Origin: Plecoglossus altivelis
Lineage: Eukaryota > Chordata > Actinopteri > Osmeriformes > Plecoglossidae
Reading direction: 5' to 3'
Assembly (NCBI GenBank): GCA_036571765.1
Contig: BROE01000020.1
Span: 1 to 64,000, forward strand
DNA: 64,000 nt
Position 1 is the first letter of the stretch. Each line of letters begins with the position of its first letter. Below the pieces are notes generated by a model, which saw only the letters and a program-made list of their open reading frames with translations, searched no databases and was not told the DNA's origin. This document shows positions 37,479-52,300 of this stretch, one piece after another. Both the position numbers and the translations under genes were made by a program.

Positions 37479-40338
37479 TTACACTAGCTCGTTTGGTGTA
37501 GCTGATTGGTTGAGCTGGCTCTGTGCTGATGTGGGAAGAGGAGGGATAGGCCGCCTCTTCCGTTTGGCCTTTCCTCCGCTCAGAAGCTGTGAGGCCGAGG
37601 TCTCCATGTCCTCAGGGTCAAAGTTCATAGCTTCGGCCATTTCCTTCTTTGTGACGGACAGGAAACCAGGATCGTCAGCCAAGATTGCCAGACCTCTGTG
37701 CATCAGTGCCTGAAACATAAAGGAGGCTGCATGACTCTACCACCACACTCCTGTCAACTTCAGACAATTAACTCATCGAATTTGGACTCGATTTTCTTTG
37801 ACGGTGCTGTGGTGTTGAGTCATATAAGTATTATTTAACAAACATCTGAATATATCACAGAGTAGCGTTTTTAGTCAGTGGTATTTCTGGCTGTTCTGCT
37901 TTACTTGTCGAAATCTTACATTTAAAAGAAATAGTGAGGAGGTTGAAACAATGTTTTAATTACAGTGTTTTTTGGGGGGGGGGCAGGTGGGGATCATCCT
38001 ATCTCAGGGGTGGGCAATTAATTTTCCTGAAGGGCCGTGAGAGAAATTGGAACTATTGTGGTGGGATGAACCAACAGTTCAATAGAAAACTCAGAGTCTC
38101 TTTCGGTGAGCCTGATTGTGTGATGAACGCCCAATTACTGTAGTCCTACACCCGTACAATGCCTAGGTCTGACGTAGCCTGTCTGTAACTACATACATCC
38201 ATGGTACTGCCTGGATCTTGCTATACAGATGAACAAACTGAATGCTAGACTAATCCTGTACTCTCACCTCCTGGATCACCTGGTCTACAGCGCTGTGAGG
38301 GCCTGGTCCCTGGGCCAGCAGGGCCCCAGGGCCCACCGGCTGCTGCGAGGGGCTGGTCTGGAGCTGGAGCTCAGACACAGAGGAACACCTGCCGGCTCCT
38401 GAGATCACAAACACCTGAACAGGGCGTTCTCCCTCGTAGACGAGGCTGCAGAGTAAAGGAAACGTTCACATCCTCATCCACCTGCCTGAGCATTCAGGCA
38501 GAGCTGGCACACAATATACTGGTGCACACGCACACAAACACTTGCTAACGCAAAACTCCCATACCTTTGCCTGGCGTTGTTGTTGTTGATGTTGTTAAGG
38601 ACCGGCTCTCCGTCGGCAAACTGCAGAGGGCGCTGGCTGGTCACCTGGGCATTCTGGTTTCCATGCTCAGAGAAGGGGTCAACATGGTTCCCAAATAGAC
38701 CGCCTGCCCTCTAAAAGTTCAACGCAGACAGTGTAAGAGAGAGTGACAGAGAGAGGAAGGGATAGAAAAATACAGAGAGGATGAGAGAGTTTCCTCATCA
38801 GTGTGTCATGTCCTGCCTTTTGCACCTGATCCTGATCCGCTCAAGTACATTTCCCTCTTGGCGCTCTGATCAGTTATGTTGCTCTCTGTCTTTCTGTTCA
38901 GTTCTGTTGCTCTCTCTGTCTTTCTCAAGGGCTCTGTTGCTCCCTTCTCTCTCACCCTTACCCTGAAGATGCCTTCCTCTGCCGCCTCATCCATGGCTCT
39001 GTCCATCTCCTCATCGTTCATCAGGTCTCCTGAGATGGCCCTCTGGAGCTCAGGGGCCACCTCCTCTTCTATGCTCCTCAGACCGGCCTAGGGGGAGGGG
39101 GGAGGGAGGGGAGGAACGTCGGTGAGAAGTGGGAGGAGCATTTAAATTCATGTCAGAAGTTCATGACAAGTGTCTCCCCCCCCCTCTCCGCCCCATGTGC
39201 CTTGAGCCTCAAAATCTTAATAATACTTCTAAACTTTGGACAGAATAACCATAATCTTTGAACATCATTTTCACTCCAATATCCACGATAATGATATAAT
39301 CAAAAATTATAGTTTAGATTTTGACATATTACTTTATAGATTGTATTTTACTGTAGTTTTGTAGGTCTGTTTACATTTTACACATTATGTATTCTATCAG
39401 GACTCAAAGTGGAAGGCAAGTGTAAATCAAAATTATATTTATACTTGCATGAGATCTCATTGGTTACAAAACTACAGGTCTTTCTCTGTATAGGTGTATG
39501 CTATTGAGAGAAGAGCCCACCTGGATTTCCGTGGTGTTTTTCTTGTTGGGCCGGAAGCCATAGTACTCTTCCTGTCTCTTCTTCAGCTTCCTGAAGTAAT
39601 CTTGAATAAGGAACGTGGCGTAGAACTTCCCCACGGTCACCTCGTCATCTGTCGCACCAAGACTCACCGTTACGCAATCAAACAAATGGCTTTGGAGATT
39701 GATTGGTTTCTTTTGGAGAGGGGGGGGGTCATACTGTTCCAGATTGTGATTGTGTGGTGTTTGTGATTGGTACACATATGTTCTCCTCACCCCCTATTGG
39801 TGGGATGACCTGGTCCAGCAGCTTCATACTAGTCCTCTTCCAGATCTTCTTGATGATGGCTCTCAGCTCCTCATTTGCTTGTTCAAAATTGCCTGACCAA
39901 TAGCAGGACCGTAAGGAGTTTTCAATTCTAAATAACTCTCTTCTTTACGCCCTCTCCTCTTTGTCATACACATTCACATGCAGGCAACTGAGACACTAAG
40001 ACTAAGTGTGTTCACTAGTTACCTTCAGTCTTGATCTTCAGTGCCGTCCTGACCAAAGCAAACAGCGTTGCGTTGAAGGTGACGGTACCATCGCTGTTGA
40101 GGGGCATGTTCATAGACACAAGCCTCTACAAACCCAGAAACACAAACTAAATATTACCGCGTGGTCCACGTTGAAATCCAAATGAGAAACAGTTTCATTT
40201 GCAATGCTCAGCACTGCTATCATAGCAGGTTTGGTTGTCACCTTGCAGGCCACTCTGTGAGGACAGAACTTGCCGAAACCCAACGGAGGAGGTATCCTAC
40301 GGAGCAGAGTCACCACGTCCAGATGCTTGATCCGCCCC
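37479..40338 (-). CDS. cacna1s: cacna1s C-terminal tail (exons 36-43)
   Basis: Exons 40242-40338, 40023-40125, 39791-39892, 39521-39648, 38962-39087, 38565-38710, 38268-38445, 37479-37709. The EF-hand and pre-IQ part reads RIKHLDVVTLLRRIPPPLGF and NEELRAIIKKIWKRTSMKLL. The IQ-like helix is VGKFYATFLIQDYFRKLKKR. The distal part (HRGLAILADDPGFLSV, then EDMETSASQLLSGGKAKRKR) matches the conserved distal helices of alpha-1S and ends with TAA at 37481-37479. The joint of exons 40 and 41 uses AGG|GTAAGG and TAG|AGGGCA, giving IFRRAGGLFG. Confidence 0.9.
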
Positions 40339-43300
40339 CTGCACGGCAGGATCATTATTGTCATTACTAGTGTTCATCACTCATCATTACATCACTAGTG
40401 TTACTACTGTCATTACTGTCATTACTGTCGCTAATGTCACACCTGTCATACTGCCATTACTGTCACTGGTGTTACTACTGTAACATTTTCATTACTGTTA
40501 TTATTGTTACTACTGTCACACTGTCACTACTGTTATTACTGTCACTACCATCATTACTGTCACCACCACCAACACTGTCATCATCACAACACTTATTCCT
40601 GTCTTTCCTGTCACTGTCACACTGTCACTGTCATTTATAGTTGTGACCGTGTAGCCCATTTTCTTTCACTTCCTGTTGACTGCCCTAATATCAGCCACAA
40701 CATCAGCCTGTTTTCCGTTCCAAAATCAACTCCTGCATCTTCTCCCTCCACCTTCTCCACCTTCTTACTCCTTCATCTCTGACTGTTGGTGACCTCATGT
40801 TCTTTTTTAGAAGAGGAGGTGTCTCCTCCACCACCAGAAGTGAGCACAGCGACCAGCTAGTTTCCTTCTGGACACTAGAAGACTCTGAAGTGGACGGTCT
40901 CCTTACAGCCCACAACATGCCCCTTGGATCCCCTCCAGGTCTTTGCGCTCCTCTGGTCCTCTTTGAGTCCACTAGGACCGTCTCAAGTCACCTCTTCTGT
41001 TTGTTTTGTGAATGACAAGTTTATATTTGAATAAACACACACTTACGTGGCCTCAGGATCATACTCGGCCCAGATTTTCTTAAACTCGTCCAGGTGATGG
41101 GGGCCAAGGATTGACCAATCACGGGTTAGGTAGTCAAAATTGTCCATAATGACAGCCACAAATAGGTTTATAATCTGTGGAGGACAGAAATCAAAAGTGT
41201 TTGAAAGTTTTTTTCTAAATAATGGTACAATCCTGTTAAAATAACAAATAAAAACTGATACTATAAGCTTGTAAAGAAACAAGCAGTTCCATACACTTCA
41301 TTTTATACATCTATTGTTTCCACTCTAACCCTTGAAGACAGGACATTTTAGCTCTCTTAAATGTCTTCCTATTTTAACCTTTATTTTGTGATGCATTGTG
41401 GTAAATGTAAAATTTTGTGAATGTAATTAATTGCATGAAAACATTTTGTAACTAATTATTTATTTACTTGTGCCGTGCGTTTTTTTTGTGTGTGTTTTTT
41501 TACATTGTGAGGTTGTTCACGTAGATGAGATATGTTGATATATTTAGCATGTGTGTTTACCAGGAAGGCACACAGCATATAGAAGCTCATGAAGTACACT
41601 ATGGAGAAGCCAGCTCCACAGGTGTACTCCTCTCCGGGCAGGAAGTCAGACTTGGGGTCACACTTCTTCCCATACATGCAGGCCAGCATCACTTCCTGCC
41701 ACGCCTCCCCCGTAGCACACCTGTACAGGACATGGAAACCCTGTTCCTCGTTCAAAAAAATCTTTCAATGTTTCTCAGAAAAAAGTGGAAAAGAGGTGAT
41801 TATGTGAAAAACAGCACACAGTACCTAAAGAGTAACAGCACAGCTTGAGGGAATGTCTGAAAGTTGTTATTCCTGTTGATGTACGTGCCGTCCACCAACG
41901 CAATTTTACCAAAGATCTACAACGGGAAGACAAAAGGTAAGTGGTTAGAGGAAAGTATGTGTCCAGATTGAATGTCATGGTTTAAACAACAACAATAGCA
42001 ACATCTTCACAAACTACATGTTTGGATTCCATGGTACCAGTGATCACACGTCATCAATAGCAACAGTACTAAAGCAGCCAAAAGCTAATGGTGGCTAACC
42101 TTTAAGCCATAGAAAACACACAATTGGCATTCAATCTTAAAACTGAGTTATTATTCAAACTCAAGCTGGAGGAAAAAATTGAATTGGTGTTTCAAATGTA
42201 TATATTTGATAATGAAACCTATTGCAGTTTTGATCTAGTTGATGTGAACATGACAACAGTTTATGTAACCGTAATGTCAAGGCCAAATTTGTTTTGTCTT
42301 TCGTTGTGATGTCTACAGTTACAAGTCCGTAGCAAGCCTATTGAAAGGGGTGGGGGGGGTCTTTTAAGATAAAAGTAGACTTTTTCGCAGTTTTTCACCT
42401 TCTTTTATATTTAATTGTGCTTGTATCATTTTAATTTGAAACAGCAACCCAGATTATTTGTCACAAGCATTGATTAAAACAATGACAATAATCTCAATAA
42501 AAAATTACCTGGACCTTTGGTAGTGAGGGGGGGTTTGTTCGAACCACCCAAACCCCCCCCCCCCTGCCTACGGGCATGAGTTAGTCATGTAAAATGTATG
42601 AGCACATGTTAGCCCATGTCAAATGTATGAGGAATTCTTCAAAATGGGTAAAGTGTCAGGGGTAATAAATGAATCCTCCCTATGTTGATCCAAGGTTTGT
42701 GTGTGTTTGATAACAAACCTGCATCCCAACAACAGCATAGATGAAGAACAGCATGAGGATGAGAAGGGCGACGTAGGGTAGAGCCTGCAAAACAACAATC
42801 ACAAAAAAAAATCACAATGTCAGACAGACACACTATCTATTCTAACAAACTCAGCTTGACATCTGGCGACCAATCACAGCCGTCATCTAACAAGGACATA
42901 GATGATGGACCTGGAAAGACTTGATGAAGGTCCAGAGGAGGTTCCGTATCCCTTCAGATCGATTTAGCAATTTCACCAGACGCATGACACGGAAAAGTCG
43001 GAAGAATGTGATCGACACACTCATATTTTCAGATGCCTTTCCAGAAAAACAACAACATAGAAATAAGTATACTTTATGTAAATCACCAATAGCTCTTATG
43101 TTTGAATATTGTAGTGTGTGGAGTGTATGCGTAAAAACTGAGTGAATAATAATTTAGTTAGTAAAAATTTATGTGATTTGAATTTTTTTATATAAATTGT
43201 CAATTGATTTTAAAAACGTGATCGTTTACAGCAAGCAATTTCTGCTTCCGCCAATGCATCATTTACATCTGCTGCAAACAAGAAATATGAAGTGACCAGA

Positions 43301-46300
43301 ACATTCATGGTTGTATTTTTTCCACCAGCACTTCTCCATCTCAAAACATTTCTGTGAGTTCATCTCTCATATTTCCTTGTTGTAAATAGTTTAACATCTT
43401 TGCACAATGTGAAGACGTGGAAATATGGATAACTGCACATACCGCAATGGCCTGCATGGGGTTCACCTCCTGAAAGAGCAAAGGCACCACCGTTATAAAG
43501 AGATTACTTTATGTTTTGCTACAGTTATAAAGAGATTATTTTATGTTTTGCTACTGTTATAAAGAGATTATTTTATGTTTTGCTACTGTTATAAAGAGAT
43601 GACTTCATGTTTTGCCACTGGCCAGCCTAGTTGTCATTCTTGGTAACAGAGTTGGCCACTGGCAATCTCATCCACAGTTATGCAGGCACAATGCACCATA
43701 TAAACGATAAGCACTTTCTAAACTGTACTATAGCACGGAGTCTTTAACGGGATTCTTTAACATGAAAAGGATCCAGACGTTTAAAGATCATCACCATGTT
43801 ATGGTGTTAACCCTCCCATGAATAATAATTAACACGCAAAAAATGCTAAATGTTTTATCAACAGATGGCGGTGTGAGTCATCCAAACATTGATTAGTGAT
43901 GGCTATAGAAAGCTTTCCATTGAACAGCCTTGTGCAATGTTAGGAAAATATCATGCGGTTCTCGTTTCAACAACGTTTCGGCAAGCTTCAAGTGAGGTCA
44001 AAGCAACACTGAAAAAGTTGAAGCATGTGAATAATTACAGCGCAGCCGTGGAGACAGTACAGCCCACCAGAGGAGGTCAAAGCTGCCTGAGAGAGGAGAG
44101 ACAAGAAAATCAGGAGGTAGGAGAGACACCAGCCACAGGAGGCAGAACAAGGAGAGGGAAGCCAGCCATGGAGAAGGACGTGGAGGGCAGAATGAGAGGA
44201 AAAAATAGGTAAGAACCAAAAAAGAAAAAAAGAGAGACCCAGACAACAGGATAACAAAACACACGAGGATGGACACGCTGCCCCAAGGGTGCTTTGGAAC
44301 ATGGACTGAAGGATCTTCTGACGCTTTACTGCAATGGCAATTTGAAGGATATTTTGTTATTGTCTCGAACATAACTTAATTTCCTGAAACAAATACTGTA
44401 CAGTAGACGTTAATAGCTACAGTATCATAGAGCATGGCAGGTGGAAAAAAACATTTTAGCAGTAAAGGATTACTTTCTTTCCTCTATACAGTAGGTCAAT
44501 TTGATTAGATGGTTTTATTGTTTTTACAAATATATATTTCCATGGGTGGTAACATTTATAAACTCACTTTGAGTTCATTTCTCTTTTTTTGATCCCAAAA
44601 CCTTTTAATGCACAAAATCAAACCATCTGATTCTCTTTATCATGGAGTGGATCGTCCCTTGAACTGACCTCTACCGCAAGTCTACTACTAAGTGGAGAAA
44701 TTACAGTAAAAACACAGAAGGATATCACTCACAGTTCCTCGACAAGTGATTGACAGAGAGAGAAACATGATGATGAAGCAAAGTGCCACAAGTTATTTTC
44801 TGCCCCCAACAACGTCCTTGATCTAGAACCACATCTCCAATCTCCAGTTCCTTATGGGAGCTACCTGACGCGGCAGGTCTGGGACCAGCTGTAAAGGGCA
44901 GAAAGTAAGGGACATCAAGACTGTGGTGTTTTAAGGCATGGCAGGTGTAGCTTCAGGGTGGCATGACACATGGGGCCCTGTTCAAACACCAGACACTTTT
45001 CCTCCTTTCCTTTCATCATCTACGTATTTAAAATGGTTCTGAAGAAAAGCAATGTCTGTTTAGTCCGAGATTTATCAATGTAAAATAAAAACAATTTTGG
45101 TTAATACCACAAATTACATGTATTTTACTCCCCACATGAGCTGACAGGGTGTTCTTTGTATGTTGGCTAGCTGAACATCAGATCATTTCATTCTAGTTGT
45201 TTATTCGTCCACTTTCAATGTTGTTGTCTGTCAACTTTACGTCAGTTGAACGTACACTGAATGCTGTTGCAGCAAGTTTATTTAGAAGGAGAGGAAAGGA
45301 GGCTTTAGTTCAGGTATTGGAAGAGGGCCTTGGGCTGGAGAGGGTCGGAAGGTGTGGCTCAGGACGGGTGTGCAGCAGGGGAACAGGTGGCAAGTGGAGG
45401 TGAGGGAGTGAGGGGCATCCAGACGGTGAGGAGGTGGAATACTAACCGCATCCTCAGAGCTAAGGCTGCTGTTGAAGACTGGCAGGGGAGTCTGGACAGT
45501 ATATCTCTAAGTAGGTGAGTAGGTGGAGCGTCAGGATAGACATACAGTCAACAGACAATACCAGAGTTCTGTGAGTACTACTAGTACTAGTATAGTAGTA
45601 CTGTATAGTAGTACTGGTTCTACTATAATACTGTACTGTAGAGTGATCGTGTTGTTTAATCTCAAACAGTAAAGAGGAAATCTTACCGCTGATCAGGAAA
45701 AACAAATCAGAAGTTATACAATGTCAAACATATTTTAAATGTGCCAACATTCGTATTCTACATCAGTAAATACAAGCCGCACAATGTAAATTACAAAGCA
45801 AATATATATATATACTGTATGTTTCATCACATATTCTGTAAAAGTGATTAAAAAATTGTATTCCAAAGAATGGTATTGCTAACACTCAAATGAAATATTT
45901 TAAAACTTTGATAAATGGTATCACTATTGGTCGTGGTGAACTGTGTGCTTGTGTCCACGAGGTGTTGTTGTTGTGTGGTTTGCACTTACATCTATCTCAC
46001 TCAACATGACATCAACCACACTGCCGATGACAATGACAAAGTCAAACACATTCCATGGATCTCCAAAATAACCCTGTAGGGCAGAAAGTTTTCATACTCA
46101 GTGTGTGTGTGTGTGTGTGTGTGTTTCTGAATTTGTGTTTTTGTCACAAAGGAAGGACAGTTTACTACACAGCACAATGTGCTGATGTGTATGTGCAATA
46201 AAAATAAAAATAAAAAATATATATATATATATATATGTACTACTACTTCCATTTATGTTATGTTGTTAAGTTGGTGTCAGTCTTCTGACCTGATTGAGGA

Positions 46301-49300
46301 AGATCATATCTTCAGAGTGACTGACCTTAGCTTTGAAGGCCATAAGCTTGAGAAGCATTTCCACGGTGAAGAGAACCGTAAAGATGACGTTCAGCATGTC
46401 TGACAGGTGGGTCACATGCTCTGACTGGTTGCAGTGCTGGAATAGAGGGCAACAGAACATATCATAGCAGCAGAGCATACAACATGCATTTTAGCGTTCC
46501 ACCAACAGGTCAGTATAGGTATGTATTTTTACTATGGTAATATATTTACATTCAATCTCTACTGTGTACAAAGTGAATTGTCAGGCAATCTGTAATAAGT
46601 ATTTATTTATTCTGGGCAATCTCTCTAATGTCATTTTCCCAAAACACAAGAGAGACTAGTATAACTAGTTTTACTAGTCTAACTAGTCTCTTGCTGAGGT
46701 CAAGAGGTCGGACAGTGTGGCCCTTTGCAAGGCAGATATAGTCATGTCAAGACTCGACAGAGTCATTCAGTCTGTCTGTCTGTCAAACTGGCTGACTAGT
46801 AAAGGAAGAGTTCCTTGCACACTACATTTAACTTGGTCTATACAGTGTATATATTAGAATGTGTTGTTAGCCATGTGTTTCACTCATGTAAACCACTCTG
46901 TCGTGGGAGGTCACATGATCCAAGCTCATTCTAATAAACAAAGAAAACTCTTTCCAGTTGTCATGCATCTTCCTGGCCTGATGGATCTCATCTTATCACA
47001 GACAAACACTTGGTTTTTGTTCTCAACGCTGAACGTGTTCAGTGCCGGCCACGGGTAGCAGCGTACCTGCATCCCCAGACACATGGTGTTGAGCATGATG
47101 AGCAGGAACATGAGGTACTCGAAGTAGCAGGAGGTGACGATGTACCACACCTGGTACTGATACGGGTTCTTGGGGATGTAGCAGCGGAGGGGCCGTGCTT
47201 TCAAGGCGTACTGGACACACTGTCGCTGCAGTGATATAAGGGGCAACGACAGGCTTCAGATTCTCTGCAGGTCCACACACACACACATGCCTGCATACTG
47301 GCCGCAAACAAACACTGACCCCAACAGACACACTGATCCCACACGCACACTGGCCCTATGCACGCATGCAAACACTGACCCTGTTACACACACACACTAA
47401 ACCCACACACACACGCTGGCCCTACACACACACACACTAACCCCAACACACACACACTAACCCCAATACACACACACCTGATTCTTGTCCAGCTCACAGT
47501 TCTTGTACTCCTGCTCTCCCTGCTCCTGGAAGGTGACAATGACGAAGCCCACGAAGATGTTCATCATGAAGAAGGCGATGAGGATGAGGTAGATGATGAA
47601 GAACACAGAGATAGCGATGCGGTTGTTGAACACTGGGCCCACATCCTCCATGTTGGAATCAATGGCTCTGTACAGCAACCTAAACACAAACACACACAGT
47701 CGCACATTCACTAAACAGTTCTAGTTATACAGTTAAAGGGATGTTCTGAATGTGTAATGGTAATATTAGCGCCCAGAACAACGCCAGTGCAAAAGGCCAT
47801 CTCACTTGGGCCAGCCCTCAAAGGTGGAGACAGTGAACAGAGCCAACATGCCGCTGAAGATGTTGTCAAAGTTGAGCTCTGAGTTGATCCACTCTCTTTT
47901 GTGGACCTGCATCTCATGAAGCGCCCCCTCCTGGTGCTTTATATAGAAGCCCCTGAGGGAGGGAGGGAGGGAGGGACAGTGATGCACGGAAAGAGGATGA
48001 AGGAGGCAGAGAATTCAATGGGAGGTGAGCTTTTGTGAAAAGAAACAAATGTGTTCCTACTTGCACTCTGCCTCGGTCATCTTGTCAGGGTCTGTGCAGG
48101 CATAGAATGTGCCCTGGAGAGAGAACACGGAAATAACATGACTAAGTTAGGGTTCTTGGTTGGCCAACATGTTTGTCGTGTGGGAAGGAGAAACTGAGTG
48201 TTTGAGAGTGCAGGTCACCTTGAAGAGTTGGACTCCGATGCAGGCGAACATGAAGTCCAGTAGCATGGTGACCAGCACAATGTTTCCAATGGTCTTGATG
48301 GCCACAAACACACACTGGACCACGTGCTACACGAACACAAATGACACACACACTCACACTTCACCAAAGGTCAGGTCAGACTTACAAAACAGATCAAGTA
48401 TGGAGAAGGAATGTACAATCACGTTCACAGAATAAATATACAGTAACAAAAAGAATTATAAATGTACATGGTGGTTAAAAGCAGGTATGAAAGGTAAATG
48501 AGATTGCTGATGGTCAGCCTATCCCACCTTGAGACCTTTGGCCCTGTTGATAGCTCTGAGTGGTCTCAGCACCCTCAACACCCTGAGGATCTTCACCACG
48601 GAGATGGCACTGGACCTGAACACACATAACATGCAACCCATCACATCCAGAGATAGAGACAATCCAAAGCAGCATGTCTCAGGGTCCATTTTCATGTGAC
48701 ACCATCTGGCTCAAGTCCCAGGGACTACTTACTCCATGCCCATGGAGAGGAGGGATACGCTAACAACCAGCAGGTCTAGGATGTTAAAGGAGTTCCGACA
48801 GAAGGAGCCTGTGTGTAGGATAGCTCCATACACAGTCATCTGAATGGGTGGACATCAAGTGTGGTAAATACAGATGTAAAACTATAGCCACATTTATAAG
48901 AATAAATAAGACCACACCTTGTACATCTGCTACACTGCCAAACATCCAGACAAAACCATTATACATTTTTTATATCATAAACGCATTTTACACTCACTTT
49001 TACTGGACCTATGATGGGACACTCATTTTGACTCATTCTGCATCAACTGCAGTTATTGAATTTATCCCACCAGTAGGTGTCAGCGCTGTTGTTTTGTCAG
49101 CTTTAAATGATTCAACTGAATCACTAATGTTGTTGTTCATTCTCGCTCAAATCACGGCACACAACAATACATTGACAAACCGATGGTTTCTAATTACCTT
49201 GAGCACGATTTCAGCTGTGAACACGGAAGTGAAGACGATGTCTGCATATGCCAGCACCTTCGGCGAAATAGGAAAAATGTGTTAGACTTCTATATGAGCA

Positions 49301-52300
49301 GTCCAACACCATTTCTTGTACTGTAAAGATCAGAGCAGTTAAATATACAGAAAAAAAATTCCACACTCTGAATGAAAGAAAATAAAGAATAATATAGAAC
49401 ATGGTCGGTTCCTGAGAGGTTAACTGACACAGGCAGATATCTGGGTACCTTGTTCCTGAAGGACATGGGGTCGATAGGGTCCTCAGCAGCAAGAGAGATA
49501 CTGGACAAGAGGATGAAGAGGAGGATGATGTTGGTGAAGGTGGTGGCGTTGATGATGCGGTGGCACAGCTTACGGATCCTGGGAGGGGGGACCATCACAA
49601 AAACATTTGTCTTTGGAAACCTTTACTATTTAGACTCTTCTCAAGTCATAAATATATTATTACCATCAACAAATGACAAAATATGTATTGTTGAGTGACT
49701 TCAAAACATAACGAATCAACACCATAACCATAACGTGGCCAACCATTATCATCATCAGCCTCATCATCTTCATCATCATAATAAACATTATCACCATGAT
49801 AGTCAACATCATCATCACCCTGATAGTCAACATGATCAACATCAGCACCATGATAGTCAACATGATTAACATCATCACCCTGATAGGTAACATGATCAAC
49901 ATCATCATCATCCTGCTCCTCCTCATCATCATTACTTGTTCTGAGGACCAAAGATGAAGAAGGAGCTGGCTTCTGGCATAGGTACCGCCTCCTCCTTCAG
50001 CTGCAGGTCTGCCATTGGCCGAGGCCTTGGGCTCTCAGGGATGTCAGGGTCCTCCTCCTCATCGTCACCTGGGCAACAGAGATGTTCAGTTGTAAGCAAA
50101 GGCCTCTGACATGGAAACACAGTTAAGTACAGTACACATTCATCCTCTCCCCTTGAAGGGATATCTGATGTCATCACCATATGCTCCTTTAACACAGATG
50201 TTTCTAGTCCAGGTGAGAGATGAGAAAGTCTACCTGGGAAGTCTGCTGGTGGGAAGGGGTCTTTTATCTCGTTGACATTGGATTCAAACTCATCCACTCG
50301 AAGCTGTAGGAGCAAACATGCGCAAAAAAAAGCGTTTATAGATGTTCTATTTGTCATGTGTAAAAGGGGTTTGCAACAACAACAAAAACAACAAAAATGT
50401 TGAAACGTCTCAAAAATGTTGAGTCCAGTGAACTAAACCTATAAAAAAGGTGGCTGTGTGAGCTATTCCTATTTACAGGTGGCTGTGTGAGCTGTATCTA
50501 TTTCCAGTCATACCTTAGCTGTAGTGGGGATGCCGTCTATCTTGGCTCTCTGTTCTGCCAGCTTCTTGGCCAGGAGAGCTTTCTCTTCTGCTGCCTTGTC
50601 GGGCATGTTGGCCCTGAAGACAAGGAAAGAGAGCAGCTGGTAATACCATACCCAGGTCTCTCCTGCAGACATACACCTTCCAAACCTGACCTGTGATCTT
50701 TATTATAAGCCTTCCCTCACCTGAGCAACTTCTTGCGTTTCTTCTCCTCCGCCTTCTCCTTCTGAGCCGATGTCAGACTCTCGGCCTCCGCAAGGTTGTC
50801 CACGGCGATGGCCAGGAAGACATTTAGCAAGATATCTGAGGGAAGTCAAAGTTTCCTTCCAAGGACAATAAACCCTACAACTCAAACCCGACATACCCTC
50901 ATCTCTTCTACCCAAATAGACAATGTCAGAAACGTTAGTCGATACAAACATTCTCATTTTAAAGCTGAAGATCATCAGGCATCAGGACCATGTTCACACA
51001 AGGTTCAGGGTTTCTCGTGTTAGGATACAGTTTCCACAGACGAAGAGGATGATGAAGTAGATGCTCACCAGGATCCCAGGCATGACGGGGCCTCCGTACG
51101 CCATGATGCCGTCGTACATGACTGTATTCCAGTCCTCACCTGTTAGGATCTGGCAAAAAGAAGAGGAAAAGTTCTTTGAATGCCACTTCAGATTTGAGTG
51201 TCAAGGTTGGAGGGGCCAAAGAAGAACATCAAACAATGCATCCACAAGCAGATCTAGCGTGAGACATGGGTAAGGTAAAACCCATTGACACGCAGGACGT
51301 GTTAGGTCTATACCGGTGATGCTGCTGCTTCCTGAATTAGTACAGTTTGTCATTTCACTTCACATTGCTCAAGTGACAACCCTTCACCAGTTCTGGATGT
51401 GTTCACTCTTGTTAATTCATGTTGTGGACCGACCTGGAACACACTGATGAGGGCTTGAGGGAAGCTGTCGAAGGTGCTTCGAGGTTTGGGCCGGTTGGGA
51501 AAGTTAAACTTGCCCCCGAACACCTGCATGCCGAGCAGGGAGAAAATGACGATGAAGAGGAAGAGGAGGAGCAGGAGGCAAGCGATGGAGCGCACTGAGT
51601 TGAGAAGGGAGGCCACCAGATTACTGAGGGACGTCCAGTACCTGACACACACAAGAAAGGGATTAGTGAGTATTCTCTGCTACCTGAATATATTGCTACC
51701 ATATCTACCTGAGCATATATCTCTATCATACTCTCTACCAGAATACATGTCTACCATACTCTCTACTAGGATATATCTCTACCATACTCTCTACCAGGAT
51801 ATATCTCTACCATACTCTCTACCAGGATATATCTCTACCATGCTCTCTACCTGAGTATATCTTTATCACGTCTCTCTTCCTGACCATATCTCCAGCTGAG
51901 CATATCTCCATCATATCTCTCTATCTGAGAACATCTCACCATCCCCATACTCTCTTACTTGGTGACCTTCAGCAAGCGCAGTAGGCGGATGCACCGCAGC
52001 ACGGAGATGCCCATGACAGACATGATGTCCATGTGCACCAGGATGAGCTCCAACACGCCGGTGGTGACCACGAAGCAGTCAAAGCGGTTGAACAGTGACA
52101 TGAAGTAGGAGGGCAGCCCCAGCGCATACATCTTCATCACCATCTCAATGGCAAACATGGACAGCAGGACCTTGTTGGCAGCATCTGGTGATTGTGGTAG
52201 GGATGAAGGGGGGGGGTAATGTAAGCTATTTGGTGGTCCAGTACTGCTTTCAAATATTGTGCAATTTCATATGTACACAATGATGATTTTTGCATTTTTT

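Noticed and set aside
45540..45650. TA-rich palindromic stretch (TAGTACTAGTA)
   Set aside because: Short degenerate simple repeat without a clear boundary or function.
49666..49951. Open frames rich in Asp/His or Met/Ile
   Set aside because: Produced by the ATC repeat between cacna1s exons 17 and 18; open in several frames at once.
51111..51113. Asp in MYDGI as the known N-to-D pore change of teleost Cav1.1
   Set aside because: Counting from the GEDW glutamate, the reported site is the Asn directly after W, which is still Asn here; MYD is normal for other L-type channels.
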